64,000 bases of DNA from Larkinella arboricola (GCF_003259745.1 NZ_QLMC01000003.1:620001-684000); one strand, 5' to 3'. Positions 1 through 8,547 are shown, counted from the first letter of the stretch. Numbers and translations are program-made. Notes: generated from the letters alone by a model not told the origin.

Positions 1-29
1 ACATTTTAACGAATATAAAACGATTTGAC

Positions 30-43
30 TAGTTTGCAAACTA
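30..43. promoter_or_regulatory. 14-bp perfect palindrome
   Basis: TAGTTTGCAAACTA is a perfect inverted repeat lying about 90 bp upstream of gldH. A TATTTTTG box (42-49) overlaps its right edge and matches the Bacteroidota -7 consensus TAnnTTTG. It could be an operator or a chance palindrome. The gene to its left lies outside the window, so its target is unknown. Confidence 0.35.
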
Positions 44-84
44 TTTTTGTAGTTTTTTATCGTAGTGAACCCCGGTGCGTTTCG

Positions 85-115
85 TTTGAAACTTATGATA
101 ACGGTCGTAGTTTTG
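85..115 (+). promoter_or_regulatory. gldH promoter, Bacteroidota consensus
   Basis: TTTG at 85-88 is followed by exactly 19 bp and then TAGTTTTG at 108-115. This matches the known Bacteroidota primary sigma factor promoter (TTTG-N19-TAnnTTTG) with no mismatch. Transcription would begin a few bases downstream, leaving a leader of only about 12-15 nt before the gldH ATG at 135. Confidence 0.75.
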
Positions 116-134
116 TAGGAAGACCACGGGATCA

Positions 135-608
135 ATGAAGAAATTACAGGTAGGAATGCTGGCCGGATTATGGTGGCTGCTCGTAAGCTGCGATGAAAAG
201 GCCATTTACAAAGGAATTGACGACATCAAAGACGGCAGGTGGTACATCAAGAATGCGCCCGAGTTTACGTTTGAAATTGAAGACACCACCGTTACCTATT
301 CGGTGTACTACAACATCCGCAATACCGTTTCGTATCCCTACTACAACCTGTACATCCGCCGTTACCTGCTGGATAGCGCCGGGACAGTGCTGGAATCGAA
401 GCAGGATGAACTGACGCTGCTTGACCCCAAAACGGGCAAACCACTCGGCGACGGTTTGGGCGACCTATTCGATCACCGGATTAGCATGATGAAAAAATAC
501 CGCTTTCCCAAGAGCGGAAAATACACCATACGATTGCGTCAATACATGCGCCAGAACCCCCTGCCGGAAATTTACGGCGTGGGCGTGACGGTCGAAAAAG
601 ATCTGTAG
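135..608 (+). CDS. gldH: Gliding motility lipoprotein GldH
   Basis: This is a 157-residue lipoprotein with a short hydrophobic signal (residues about 5-18) ending in a lipobox, LVSC, with the lipidated Cys near residue 19. The body, with its YYNIRNTVSYPYYNLYI stretch, matches the GldH family, which is confined to Bacteroidota. In Flavobacterium johnsoniae GldH is one of the lipoproteins needed for gliding and chitin use; its molecular role is unknown. The product should sit in the periplasm, anchored in a membrane. The next gene starts 1 nt after its stop, so the two are probably co-transcribed from the consensus promoter at 85-115. A second gliding gene (gldB) lies at about 37 kb. Confidence 0.88.
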   Translation: MKKLQVGMLAGLWWLLVSCDEKAIYKGIDDIKDGRWYIKNAPEFTFEIEDTTVTYSVYYNIRNTVSYPYYNLYIRRYLLDSAGTVLESKQDELTLLDPKTGKPLGDGLGDLFDHRISMMKKYRFPKSGKYTIRLRQYMRQNPLPEIYGVGVTVEKDL

Positions 609-609
609 C

Positions 610-1239
610 ATGGAAATTTATCTGCCTCTCTTCCCGCTGAATCTCGTGGTATATCCCCACGAAGAACTTAACCTGCACATCTTTGAAGAGCGGTACCGGC
701 AATTGATCAGCGAGTGTCTGGAAACCGGAAATACCTTTGGCATTCCGGCGTTCATCAACAACAAACTGCCCGGTTTTGGCACGGAGATGCGCGTACTGGC
801 GCTGCACAAACGCTACGACGATGGCCGGATGGACATTAAAACGATCGGGACCCGTATTTTCCGGATTGCCACGTTTGAAAACCCGGCTCCCGGAAAACTG
901 TATGCGGGCGGCCTGGTAGAAGCCGTTGAGAGCGAACCCGAAATGGGCGACGACCTCGACGAACTGGTGGGCAAACTAACGCAACTGTATCGGCTGCTTG
1001 ACGTTAAATCAGAGATCGACAGAACAACACCCCTGCTATCGTTCCGGGTTGCCCACAAAATTGGGTTGTCGGTGGAAGATGAATACAAACTACTGACCCT
1101 GGAGCACGAAAACGAACGCCAGCGGTTTCTGATTCGTCACCTCGACCGGGTATTGCCGGTGGTGTCGGAGATGGAACGCACCAAAGACCGGATCAAGATG
1201 AACGGCCACTTCAAAAACCTCGATCCGTTGAAGTTTTAA
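610..1239 (+). CDS. Lon N-terminal (substrate-binding) domain protein
   Basis: This 209-residue protein begins LPLFPLNLVVYPHEELNLHI, the hallmark opening of the Lon protease N-terminal (PUA-like, LAN) domain, and the domain fills residues 1 to about 190. There is no AAA ATPase or Ser-Lys protease domain, so it is a stand-alone LAN-domain protein, a common bacterial family of unknown function, presumably cytoplasmic. Its ATG follows the gldH stop by 1 nt (TAGCATG), which suggests translational coupling. Why a Lon-type binding domain should be tied to a gliding lipoprotein is not known; the linkage may only be an operon of convenience. Confidence 0.85.
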   Translation: MEIYLPLFPLNLVVYPHEELNLHIFEERYRQLISECLETGNTFGIPAFINNKLPGFGTEMRVLALHKRYDDGRMDIKTIGTRIFRIATFENPAPGKLYAGGLVEAVESEPEMGDDLDELVGKLTQLYRLLDVKSEIDRTTPLLSFRVAHKIGLSVEDEYKLLTLEHENERQRFLIRHLDRVLPVVSEMERTKDRIKMNGHFKNLDPLKF

Positions 1240-1268
1240 TTTCCAGATGGAGCTTTTCCTCTTTTTTG

Positions 1269-2405
1269 CTAGTCCACCAGATCTTTCACCTTCTTCGGTA
1301 TTTTGTCCGTAATATCCTTCACATTCAGCGGTCTGGTTTTCTGGCGCTCGGCTTCACCCAGCAGGAAACCGTAGGGCTTGAGCGGTTCTATGGCGTCGAA
1401 AATTACCTTCAGAATAGCCGTCATGGGCAGGGCCAGAATCAACCCCGTGACGCCCCACAACTGCCCCCAGAGTAACAGGACAATGATGGCCGCCAGCGGA
1501 TTGATACTTACTTTGGACCCGACGATGTAGGGGGTAATAAAATTTCCTTCCAGAATCTGCACGAACGAGAAAACGCCGATAACGCCCAGGGCGATCAGGG
1601 GATTGTCGTTGGTCAGGAGGGTAAACAACGCCGGCAGCAACGACCCGATCAGAATACCGATGTACGGAATCAGAATCATAAACGCACCCAGAAAGCCGAA
1701 AAATACCGCATAATCAATTCCTAAAATCAGCAAACCAACGGTATTCAGAACCCCCACGATGCTGATAACCAGCACCAGCCCGACCAGATAATCTTTCACG
1801 ACGGTATAAATCCGGCCAAATACCACATCAATTTTCGCCCGCTTCGTGGTGTTGAACACTTTATAGAAAAAAGACCGGAAGAAATCGCGGTACAGCATCA
1901 GAAAGAAGATGTACAGCGGAACGATGGAGATAGTAGACAGCGTGTTGGTCGTAGCCAGCAGCGTTGAGGTCAGGAAAGAACCGCTTTCCCGAATCAGGTT
2001 ATTGAAGTAGTTTTTGGCTTCTTTCGTGATCTCGGACCTTTTAATGTGAAACCGGTCTTCGCCAAACGTCTGAAGGCGGTCCAGTATCTCGTTGCCGCGT
2101 TCGATGAGCTTGGGCGCTTCCTGCGTAAAACTGGCTATTTGCAGCGAAATCAGGTAAAAAAGCAGGTATAAAAAGCCAATCACAATGACCAGGCAAACCA
2201 GAATAGCCGGTACGCGCGGCACACCCCAGCGCTCCAGCCGGTGGTTGATCGGATACAGAATCATGGCAAACAGCACCGAAAAAACCAGGGGAACCAACAA
2301 TTCCTGAATAGCCGATAGCCAGTAGACCAGAATCGTTGTTATAATCAGGATACAGGCCAACCGGACGTAAGAAGGAAGATTTACTTCGGCTTGTTTGTTT
2401 TCCAT
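1269..2405 (-). CDS. AI-2E family transporter (PerM/YdiK-like permease)
   Basis: This 378-residue polytopic membrane protein has hydrophobic segments near residues 12-30, 35-50, 65-90, 150-170 and several between 205 and 345. That is the AI-2E/UPF0118 family layout, with two early helices, a soluble central stretch (about 95-150) and a C-terminal helix cluster ending ALPMTAILKVIFD. Family members are proposed exporters or antiporters for small molecules (autoinducer-2, Na+/H+), and the substrate here cannot be told. It is convergent with the Lon-domain gene (30 bp gap, no clear terminator hairpin) and divergent from the gene at 2481. Confidence 0.87.
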   Translation of the reverse strand: MENKQAEVNLPSYVRLACILIITTILVYWLSAIQELLVPLVFSVLFAMILYPINHRLERWGVPRVPAILVCLVIVIGFLYLLFYLISLQIASFTQEAPKLIERGNEILDRLQTFGEDRFHIKRSEITKEAKNYFNNLIRESGSFLTSTLLATTNTLSTISIVPLYIFFLMLYRDFFRSFFYKVFNTTKRAKIDVVFGRIYTVVKDYLVGLVLVISIVGVLNTVGLLILGIDYAVFFGFLGAFMILIPYIGILIGSLLPALFTLLTNDNPLIALGVIGVFSFVQILEGNFITPYIVGSKVSINPLAAIIVLLLWGQLWGVTGLILALPMTAILKVIFDAIEPLKPYGFLLGEAERQKTRPLNVKDITDKIPKKVKDLVD

Positions 2406-2480
2406 ATTTTTGAGAAATGGGAAGATAGACGGGAGAAATAAATGCTTCCGGACCGGTCTTCTTAATTTACAGCGTATACA

Positions 2481-3326
2481 ATGACCTCTTTTTTACTCTT
2501 TTTATTTTCCCTCAAAGTTGCCTTCTGCTCCTGCCAGACCGAGAACAAACGCAGTGGTTTTCGGAGCGGGCGAGCTCAGTACACGGTTTCGCGGGTTGGG
2601 CGGCTGGCTGCGGTGGTCAACGAAAGCTCGGGCCTGGTTTACCGTGCTGATCGCAACACGTTCTGGACGCACAACGACAGCGGAGGCCGGCCCACGCTCT
2701 ACGAAGTGGCCCGCGATGGTTCACTCGTTGATTCGATGGCATTACCCTACCTGAAAAACCGGGATTGGGAAGCCCTCACGAGTCAGGATTCGACGGCTTT
2801 ATTCATCGGCGACATTGGTAACAACGCTAACGCGCAAACTCAACTCAACATTTACCGGATTGACCCCAAAGTACCTAACCAATTTCAGGCAATAACGTTT
2901 CAGTACGCCAACCAGCAGCATTTTCCGGCCACGAAAGATACGCGTAATTTTGACAGTGAAGCGCTGGTTTTCGCCAAAGATAGCCTTTATCTGATCTCTA
3001 AAAACCGTTCGCAGCCCCGGCGGTTTGTCAACCTGTATAGAATGCCCGCCCGGGCTGGTCATTATGCGGTATTGCCCGTAGACAGCGTTTTTCTGAAAAG
3101 CATGGTGACGGATGCAGCCCTGAGTCCCGACGGGCGGACGCTGGCGGTATTAACCTACGGCAAAATCTTTCTGTTCGAGCAGGAAAACCAGCAAATCGAC
3201 TTCCGGCACCCAACGCGCTGCCTGCGGATTCCGCGCGGGCAAACCGAAGGTATCAGCTTTGTTAGCAACACGGATATGGTGATGACCAACGAAAAGGGGA
3301 AGATGTTTTTGATCCGGCGAAAATGA
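2481..3326 (+). CDS. Exported propeller-like protein of unknown function
   Basis: The 281-residue product starts with a hydrophobic segment (residues 3-15) followed by FCSCQ, which may be a non-ideal lipobox; otherwise it is secreted. The body has repeated strand-like blocks: FWTHNDSGG near 60, RDWEALT near 85, FIGDIGNNA near 100, FDSEALVF near 150 and LSPDGRTLAVLTY near 215. These resemble esterase-like or SdiA-regulated-type beta-propellers, whose DWE/EAL loops may bind Ca2+. I cannot name a substrate. The gene is monocistronic, divergent from the AI-2E permease and followed by a 225-bp gap before the response regulator. Confidence 0.6.
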   Translation: MTSFLLFLFSLKVAFCSCQTENKRSGFRSGRAQYTVSRVGRLAAVVNESSGLVYRADRNTFWTHNDSGGRPTLYEVARDGSLVDSMALPYLKNRDWEALTSQDSTALFIGDIGNNANAQTQLNIYRIDPKVPNQFQAITFQYANQQHFPATKDTRNFDSEALVFAKDSLYLISKNRSQPRRFVNLYRMPARAGHYAVLPVDSVFLKSMVTDAALSPDGRTLAVLTYGKIFLFEQENQQIDFRHPTRCLRIPRGQTEGISFVSNTDMVMTNEKGKMFLIRRK

Positions 3327-3460
3327 CGGCAAGGCCCCTACCCTCTACGAAGCCGTATGCCCAGTTCCCGTGTCAGATGAACAAAATGAACCCAAAGAGA
3401 GATTATCGTTTGGCGGCCTTACCTCAACGCTCCAAGGCGTACGCAATACCGTTATTTTAT

Positions 3461-3493
3461 GTTAAGGTTTTGTTAACAATGCAGTTACCTTCG
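3461..3493 (+). promoter_or_regulatory. Candidate OmpR/PhoB-type direct-repeat operator and -7 box
   Basis: GTTAA at 3461, GTTAA at 3472 and GTTAC at 3484 form three direct repeats with 11-12 bp phasing. That is the spacing at which PhoB/OmpR-type winged-helix regulators bind tandemly. TACCTTCG (3486-3493), one mismatch from TAnnTTTG, overlaps the third repeat. It sits just upstream of a response-regulator gene of this class, so autoregulation is a reasonable inference. Confidence 0.4.
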
Positions 3494-3551
3494 TAAAATT
3501 GCTGACACAGCGCGTAACTTCGGATGTAAATTCCATCAACATACTTGCCGA

Positions 3552-4256
3552 ATGAGTGCTACCAAAACATCGCAACAACTACACCGGGTACTGGTCGTGG
3601 ATGACGATCCGGATATTGTCGAGATGCTGCAATACAACCTGGAAAAAGAAGGCTACGACGTTCGTACCGCCCCCGATGGTCGCAAAGCCCTCGAAACGGC
3701 CCGCACGTTTGTTCCCGAACTGGTGCTGCTGGACATCATGATGCCGCAACTGGACGGTATTGAAACAGGCCGCCAGCTTCGTACCATGCCCGATTTACGG
3801 CAAACCTATATTCTCTACCTGACCGCCCGATCGGAAGAGTATTCCGAAGTAGCGGCTTTCGAGATCGGGGCCGACGACTATATTACCAAGCCCATCAAAC
3901 CGCGCGCCCTGATGAGCCGCATTAACGCCCTCTTCCGGCGCGAAGCCCAGAAAGCCGATCCGGGCACTAAAATCGAAATCGGCGGACTCACTATCAACCG
4001 CCAGAATTATACCGTTACCACCGGCGACAAAACCGTTATTCTGCCCAAAAAAGAATTTGAACTGCTGTTTTTCCTGGCCCTCTCGCCGAACAAAGTGTTT
4101 GGCCGGGAGGAATTGCTGCAAAAAATCTGGGGGGTTGACATCTACGTTCTCGAACGTACGGTTGATGTCCACATCCGGAAACTACGGGAAAAGATTGGTG
4201 AGAACTACATCAAAACCCTGAAAGGTGTCGGGTATATGTTTACGAATGAGGGGTAA
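3552..4256 (+). CDS. OmpR/PhoB-family response regulator
   Basis: The 234-residue protein has a receiver domain (residues about 12-125) with acidic pocket DDDP at 17-20, phospho-acceptor Asp61 in LLDIMMP, and the conserved Thr and Lys in LTAR and ITKP. A winged-helix DNA-binding domain follows (about 132-232), with KEFELLFFLA and VDVHIRKLREKIG, typical of OmpR/PhoB. It is the partner of the histidine kinase 18 bp downstream. The pair resembles PhoBR-type systems, but no phosphate genes are nearby, so I do not assign phosphate control. Three direct repeats upstream suggest autoregulation. Confidence 0.93.
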   Translation: MSATKTSQQLHRVLVVDDDPDIVEMLQYNLEKEGYDVRTAPDGRKALETARTFVPELVLLDIMMPQLDGIETGRQLRTMPDLRQTYILYLTARSEEYSEVAAFEIGADDYITKPIKPRALMSRINALFRREAQKADPGTKIEIGGLTINRQNYTVTTGDKTVILPKKEFELLFFLALSPNKVFGREELLQKIWGVDIYVLERTVDVHIRKLREKIGENYIKTLKGVGYMFTNEG

Positions 4257-4274
4257 GAATTTTACCTTTACTTC

Positions 4275-5309
4275 ATGTTTTTCAGCCCCCGTCTCATCGC
4301 GTTTCTGCTGGCTGGCCTGATTTCGGGCCTGACGGTTGCGTTTCTGGCCTTTGTCGAAGGCGTTACGCGCAGTATGCTGTTTGTGGTGGCGGTTTCATCA
4401 CTCATCACGTCGTTTTTCCTGATTCTGTTTGCCATCGAAATTCTGGTATTCCGCGAGGTCAACAAACTCTACAAGACCATCCACAAACTCCGGATGCGGG
4501 ATTTTTCGTTTTCGCGCAGCACCATCGTCAAAAGCAACAACCCGTTTCGGAAACTCAACGACGAGATTTTTGTCTACGTGGCCCGCAAACAGAAAGAAAT
4601 TGAAGAACTCCGACGGCTGGAACAGTTCCGACGCGAATTTCTGGCCGATGTTTCGCACGAACTCAAAACGCCGGTTTTTGCCGCGCAGGGTTTTATTCAT
4701 ACGCTGATCGACGGGGCGATCGACGACGAGAAGGTTCGGGATAAATTTCTGTCCAAAGCCGCTAAAAGTCTCGATGGTCTGGACGCGCTGGTGAAAGACC
4801 TCGTGGCCCTGTCGCAACTGGAAACGGGCGAAATCAAGATGAATTTCGGGACCGTCGATCTGTATCAGATGACGCTGGAAGTATTTGAACAACTGGAAAA
4901 TACCGCCAACACCCGCCGAACCTCCTTAAAAATCAAAGCCAATCCGCCGGGTTCCGTACTGGTTAAAGCGGACCCCCAGCGCATTGCGCAGGTGATGACA
5001 AACCTGATCGAAAACGCCATTAAATACGGTAGCGAGGGCGGCAAGGTGCAGGTCAGCTTTGAGGAAGAGAAAAAGCAATATGCCGTTCAGGTGCGCGACA
5101 ATGGCCCCGGCATTCCGCCTGAACACCTCAACCGCATCTTCGAACGGTTTTACCGCGTCGACAAAAGCCGTTCCAAAGAGCGGGGCGGTACGGGCCTGGG
5201 CCTCGCCATTGTGAAACACATCCTGAACGCTCATAAGTCCAAAATTACCGTCATGAGCAAACTGGACAAAGGAACAAGCTTCAGCTTCAAGTTAGACAAA
5301 GCAGATTAA
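4275..5309 (+). CDS. Sensor histidine kinase (PhoR-like)
   Basis: This 344-residue membrane kinase has two N-terminal helices (about 7-27 and 33-58) with almost no periplasmic loop, so it probably senses within the membrane or through a partner. A linker of about 60 residues leads to a HisKA domain with phospho-acceptor His128 in DVSHELKTP. The HATPase domain shows the N box (NLIENAIKYG, about 243-252), the G1 box DNGPGI (275-280) and the G2 box GGTGLGL (304-310). No HAMP or PAS domain is evident. It forms an operon with the upstream response regulator, which it should phosphorylate. Confidence 0.92.
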   Translation: MFFSPRLIAFLLAGLISGLTVAFLAFVEGVTRSMLFVVAVSSLITSFFLILFAIEILVFREVNKLYKTIHKLRMRDFSFSRSTIVKSNNPFRKLNDEIFVYVARKQKEIEELRRLEQFRREFLADVSHELKTPVFAAQGFIHTLIDGAIDDEKVRDKFLSKAAKSLDGLDALVKDLVALSQLETGEIKMNFGTVDLYQMTLEVFEQLENTANTRRTSLKIKANPPGSVLVKADPQRIAQVMTNLIENAIKYGSEGGKVQVSFEEEKKQYAVQVRDNGPGIPPEHLNRIFERFYRVDKSRSKERGGTGLGLAIVKHILNAHKSKITVMSKLDKGTSFSFKLDKAD

Positions 5310-5319
5310 CTACTCATTT

Positions 5320-5865
5320 TTAATTGTCCCATAACGGTTTAGCCTCCAGCACTTTTGGGTAAACCCGACACTCCGCCGAGTGTGCGCCCGGGAGGTAACC
5401 GATGCTCATTAAAAACTCATTCACGATCTCGCCCCCGGTAAAACGGAACGTCTTTTTAAACAGTTTCACCCATTCTGCTTTGGTTTTGGGATGATGCCGT
5501 TCGAGCCATTTCTCAAATGAACCGTATTCCTGCTGTAGTTTCTGGATGGTTCTGGCATTTTCGATAGCGGCATTGATTTTGAGCCGGTTGCGAATGATTC
5601 CGGCATCGGCCATCAAACGCGCCCGGTCGGCGTCGGTATAAGCCGCTATTTTTTGCACATCGAAGTTGTCGTACGCTTTCCGGAAACCGGCTTCCTTTTT
5701 GAGAATGGTTTCCCAGCTCAAACCGGCCTGATTGATTTCCAGTACCAGCCGGGCAAACAGTTCGTTGTCGTCGTGGATCGGAAAACCGTAGTGATAATCG
5801 TGATAGGCCTGGTGCAGGGCCTTTCGTTCAGCCGTCATGGTTTCAATAGCGCGGCAGTAAGACAT
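5320..5865 (-). CDS. tag: DNA-3-methyladenine glycosylase I
   Basis: The 181-residue protein belongs to the Tag family, base-excision enzymes that remove 3-methyladenine from alkylated DNA. Visible family marks are Cys4 and the YHDxxxG His near the N-terminus plus HSAEC near the C-terminus, which together reproduce the Cys-His-His-Cys zinc site of E. coli Tag (C4, H17, H175, C179). EINQAGLSW carries the catalytic-pocket Glu. The length is normal. The N-terminal Cys fixes the start. It is convergent with the histidine kinase gene, 10 bp apart. Confidence 0.93.
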   Translation of the reverse strand: MSYCRAIETMTAERKALHQAYHDYHYGFPIHDDNELFARLVLEINQAGLSWETILKKEAGFRKAYDNFDVQKIAAYTDADRARLMADAGIIRNRLKINAAIENARTIQKLQQEYGSFEKWLERHHPKTKAEWVKLFKKTFRFTGGEIVNEFLMSIGYLPGAHSAECRVYPKVLEAKPLWDN

Positions 5866-6059
5866 AGCGGTGGAGTAACGGAGTGTGTACTGACGATAGC
5901 ATCAGTGCGTTGAAAACCGTCAATAGCTGCGCAAAGTTCGTGCTGGAGCCTTCAGGCGATTTTGAGTAGGATGGTCCAGACCGTAAAGACACCAGCGAGT
6001 TTATGCACAGGGAATTTTTTCGGTTTGGATAGCATTCTGTTATACAGGACATTTGTACT

Positions 6060-6779
6060 ATGAAGCTGAATTTTGAAGACCTGATTATTTTTGAGGACGA
6101 CGACTATATCTTAATTAATAAGCCGCCCAACATTGCCTCCCTCGACGAACGAAGCGCCGACAGAACGCAGAGTATCTTACGGATGGCCAAAGCGTATCAT
6201 CCTGATGCCCAGCTTGGTCACCGGCTCGACAAAGGGACTTCGGGGGCTCTGGCTATTGCGAAAAACCCGGCGGCTTACCGGCACCTGGCTATGCAGTTTG
6301 AGCACCGCGAAGTGACCAAACGGTATCATGCCGTGGTAGACGGTGTACACGATTTCGAGGGAATTTCGGTGTATCTGCCCATTTCGCCCGTCAAAGACGG
6401 AACCGCCGTAAAAATCGACCGGCAGAAAGGAAAAGACGCCGAAACCATTTTCAACACCTTGCAGGTGTTTCGGCTGCATACACTCGTGGAATGCATTCCG
6501 ATTACGGGCCGGATGCACCAGATTCGGGTGCATTTGATGTGCCTGAAAGCGCCCATCGCCAACGATCCGACCTACGGCGGCAAACCGGTTTTTCTGTCGG
6601 AACTGAAGCGAAAATTCAATCTGAAAAAAGATACCGAAGAGCAATCGCTGATTCAGCGCGTGGCCCTGCACGCCCGCTCCCTGACATTCGACCTGCTGAA
6701 CGGCGAACGAACGGTTTTTGAAGCGCCCTATCCGAAAGATTTCGACGTATTGGTGAAGCAGTTGGAGAAAAATAGTTAG
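6060..6779 (+). CDS. RluA-family pseudouridine synthase
   Basis: The 239-residue protein has the RluA signature GHRLDKGTSG, with catalytic Asp57, and the later motif ITGRMHQIRVHL. It isomerises uridine to pseudouridine in rRNA or tRNA; the exact target site cannot be read from sequence. It lacks an N-terminal S4 RNA-binding domain and starts almost directly in the catalytic fold, like RluA/TruC-type single-domain members. A Dabb-domain gene follows on the same strand after about 60 bp. Confidence 0.92.
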   Translation: MKLNFEDLIIFEDDDYILINKPPNIASLDERSADRTQSILRMAKAYHPDAQLGHRLDKGTSGALAIAKNPAAYRHLAMQFEHREVTKRYHAVVDGVHDFEGISVYLPISPVKDGTAVKIDRQKGKDAETIFNTLQVFRLHTLVECIPITGRMHQIRVHLMCLKAPIANDPTYGGKPVFLSELKRKFNLKKDTEEQSLIQRVALHARSLTFDLLNGERTVFEAPYPKDFDVLVKQLEKNS

Positions 6780-6838
6780 TTTTCAGGCTCAAACCCGTTC
6801 ACTAAAACCGTACCGGCGAACCGGTCGCGACGACACGT

Positions 6839-7138
6839 ATGTTTGTTCATACCGTTTTTTTCTGGCTTACTAACCCCGGCAGCGACGAAGATCGTCAGGC
6901 CCTGCGCGCCGGTCTTGAAACGCTCAAAGGCATCACGCATTTTGAAGCCCTGTACATTGGCAAACCCGCCGATACCCGCCGTCCGGTGATCGATCATTCC
7001 TACGACTGGTCGCTGACGTACGTTTTCCGCGATAAAGCCGCCCACGATGCCTACCAGGTAGACCCCATCCACGAAAAGTTTGTGGAAAACTGCTCCCGGT
7101 ACTGGCAACGCGTGCAGGTATACGATGCGGTGGAATAA
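6839..7138 (+). CDS. Dabb (stress-responsive A/B barrel) domain protein
   Basis: At 99 residues this is a single Dabb domain, a dimeric ferredoxin-like alpha/beta barrel. It opens MFVHTVFFWLTNP, with the family's conserved His at position 4, and has YDWSLTYVFRD in the middle. Bacterial members are small cytoplasmic proteins of mostly unknown role. It lies downstream of the pseudouridine synthase and ends at a strong bidirectional terminator. Confidence 0.85.
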   Translation: MFVHTVFFWLTNPGSDEDRQALRAGLETLKGITHFEALYIGKPADTRRPVIDHSYDWSLTYVFRDKAAHDAYQVDPIHEKFVENCSRYWQRVQVYDAVE

Positions 7139-7151
7139 AAGCCGTTGCTAC

Positions 7152-7191
7152 AAACAACAAAACCCGGCCTTACGACCGGGTTTTGTTGTTT
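7152..7191. terminator. Bidirectional intrinsic terminator
   Basis: AACAACAAAACCCGG and its exact complement CCGGGTTTTGTTGTT form a 15-bp stem around a loop of about 8 nt. The A-rich and T-rich outer parts provide U-tracts in either direction. It lies between the convergent Dabb and PSP1 genes. Confidence 0.85.
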
Positions 7192-7196
7192 ATTAA

Positions 7197-8420
7197 TCAG
7201 GAAGCTTTCCCTTTCTCGGGACGACCGTTCGAAGCCGCCGGAGCAGCGGCTGGCCCTGCGCCCGGACCTGCCGGTTTTTTCTTTTTCCGTTTTTTCTTCC
7301 GATCGCTGCGGTCGCTGAATTTTTTGTCCAGTTTTTCCAGATCGCTGTTCAGAGAGGTAAGTCCTTTGGCGCCTTCTTTCTTCTCAGCTACCGGTTCCAG
7401 CAAGTCGAACGATTCGGGTATGATCCCTTTTTTGTTCAACTCCTGAATCTGCATGACGCGCTCAACGGGCAGCGGATACCAGGTGCTTTCGGTGCTGTAA
7501 CCGAACCACATGATCCGGCGGAAAATATCGGTTTTCTGGAGCGACGCCCGACCCTTCTGGGTTTCCAGCGGTTTTTCGACCTGCGGAATATCGCGTAACG
7601 CATCTACATACGTTTCCAGTTCATAGTTCAGACAGCACTTCAACCGTCCGCACTGGCCGGATAGCTTGCTGGGGTTCAGCGACAGGTTCTGATACCGGGC
7701 CGCCGAGGTCGTAATGTTTTTGAAGTCGGTCAGCCAGGTTGAGCAGCAGAGTTCGCGGCCACAGGAGCCGATACCGCCCAGACGCCCGGCTTCCTGCCGC
7801 AGACTGATCTGCCGCATTTCAACCCGGATTTTAAACTCAGCCGCCAGAATTTTGATCAACTCCCGAAAGTCAACCCGCTCATCGGAGGAGTAGTAGAACG
7901 TCGCTTTCGTGTTATCCGACTGATATTCCACATCCGACAACTTCATGTTAAGCTTCAGTTCCTTCACGACTTCGCGGGTGCGGTACATGGTTGTCAGATC
8001 GCGGGCGATGGCCTGCTCGTGCTTTTCCATATCCTTCTGCGAAGCAATCCGGTGAATCACCTTCAGATCGTCGGAAAAAGGAATATTTTTTTTCAGCATC
8101 TGCAACCGGACCAGTTCGCCCTGTAGCGACACACAACCGATGTGGTACCCCGTCTGCATTTCGCAAACCACGAAATCACCGGTCGTCAGGTCGAGTTGAT
8201 GCGGATTCCGGAAATATTCCTTGCGCCCTCCTTTAAATTTTACTTCTACGGCTGCGTCGTACCGGCGGGTGGAGGGCGTCTCCATATTACTCAGCCAGTC
8301 GAAAACATTCATTTTATTACAACCGCCGGTGCCACAGGCCCCGTTATTTTTACACCCTTTCACGGCTCCGGCTGCATTTTTCGTACCGCAGCCACCGGTC
8401 GTGCATGATTTGCATCCCAT
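7197..8420 (-). CDS. PSP1-domain protein (RicT/YaaT-like)
   Basis: The 407-residue protein has a PSP1 core (about 60-320) with the paired motifs CGRELCC and CGRLKCC seen in RicT/YaaT. In Bacillus RicT works with RicA and RicF, and the complex carries Fe-S clusters and promotes RNase Y-dependent mRNA maturation. The N-terminus is a Cys/Gly-rich tail with six Cys in the first 34 residues (positions 3, 6, 11, 23, 29, 34), which may bind metal. The C-terminal 60 residues are low-complexity (Lys-rich, then Ala/Gly/Pro-rich) and probably disordered. The role in Bacteroidota is not established; the Fe-S link is inferred from the Bacillus protein. Confidence 0.88.
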   Translation of the reverse strand: MGCKSCTTGGCGTKNAAGAVKGCKNNGACGTGGCNKMNVFDWLSNMETPSTRRYDAAVEVKFKGGRKEYFRNPHQLDLTTGDFVVCEMQTGYHIGCVSLQGELVRLQMLKKNIPFSDDLKVIHRIASQKDMEKHEQAIARDLTTMYRTREVVKELKLNMKLSDVEYQSDNTKATFYYSSDERVDFRELIKILAAEFKIRVEMRQISLRQEAGRLGGIGSCGRELCCSTWLTDFKNITTSAARYQNLSLNPSKLSGQCGRLKCCLNYELETYVDALRDIPQVEKPLETQKGRASLQKTDIFRRIMWFGYSTESTWYPLPVERVMQIQELNKKGIIPESFDLLEPVAEKKEGAKGLTSLNSDLEKLDKKFSDRSDRKKKRKKKKPAGPGAGPAAAPAASNGRPEKGKAS

Positions 8421-8547
8421 AACTCTTATATATAGTTAAGAGTCAAGAGGTAGGAGTTAAGAGTTATAACCGGTCACTACCTGTTTGAATAAAAGCAACA
8501 GCAAACCTTATTTTATAAACTCTTAATTCTTATTTCTCAACTCTGTC
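8421..8547. repeat. Purine/pyrimidine inverted repeat, locus A
   Basis: A purine-rich arm (about 8436-8468) made of variations on GAGTTAAGAG faces a pyrimidine-rich arm (about 8517-8547) reading AACTCTTAATTCTTATTTCTC. A smaller nested hairpin pairs ACTCTTA (8422-8428) with TAAGAGT (8437-8443). It abuts the start codon of the PSP1 gene. One of five or six similar structures in the window. Confidence 0.6.
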
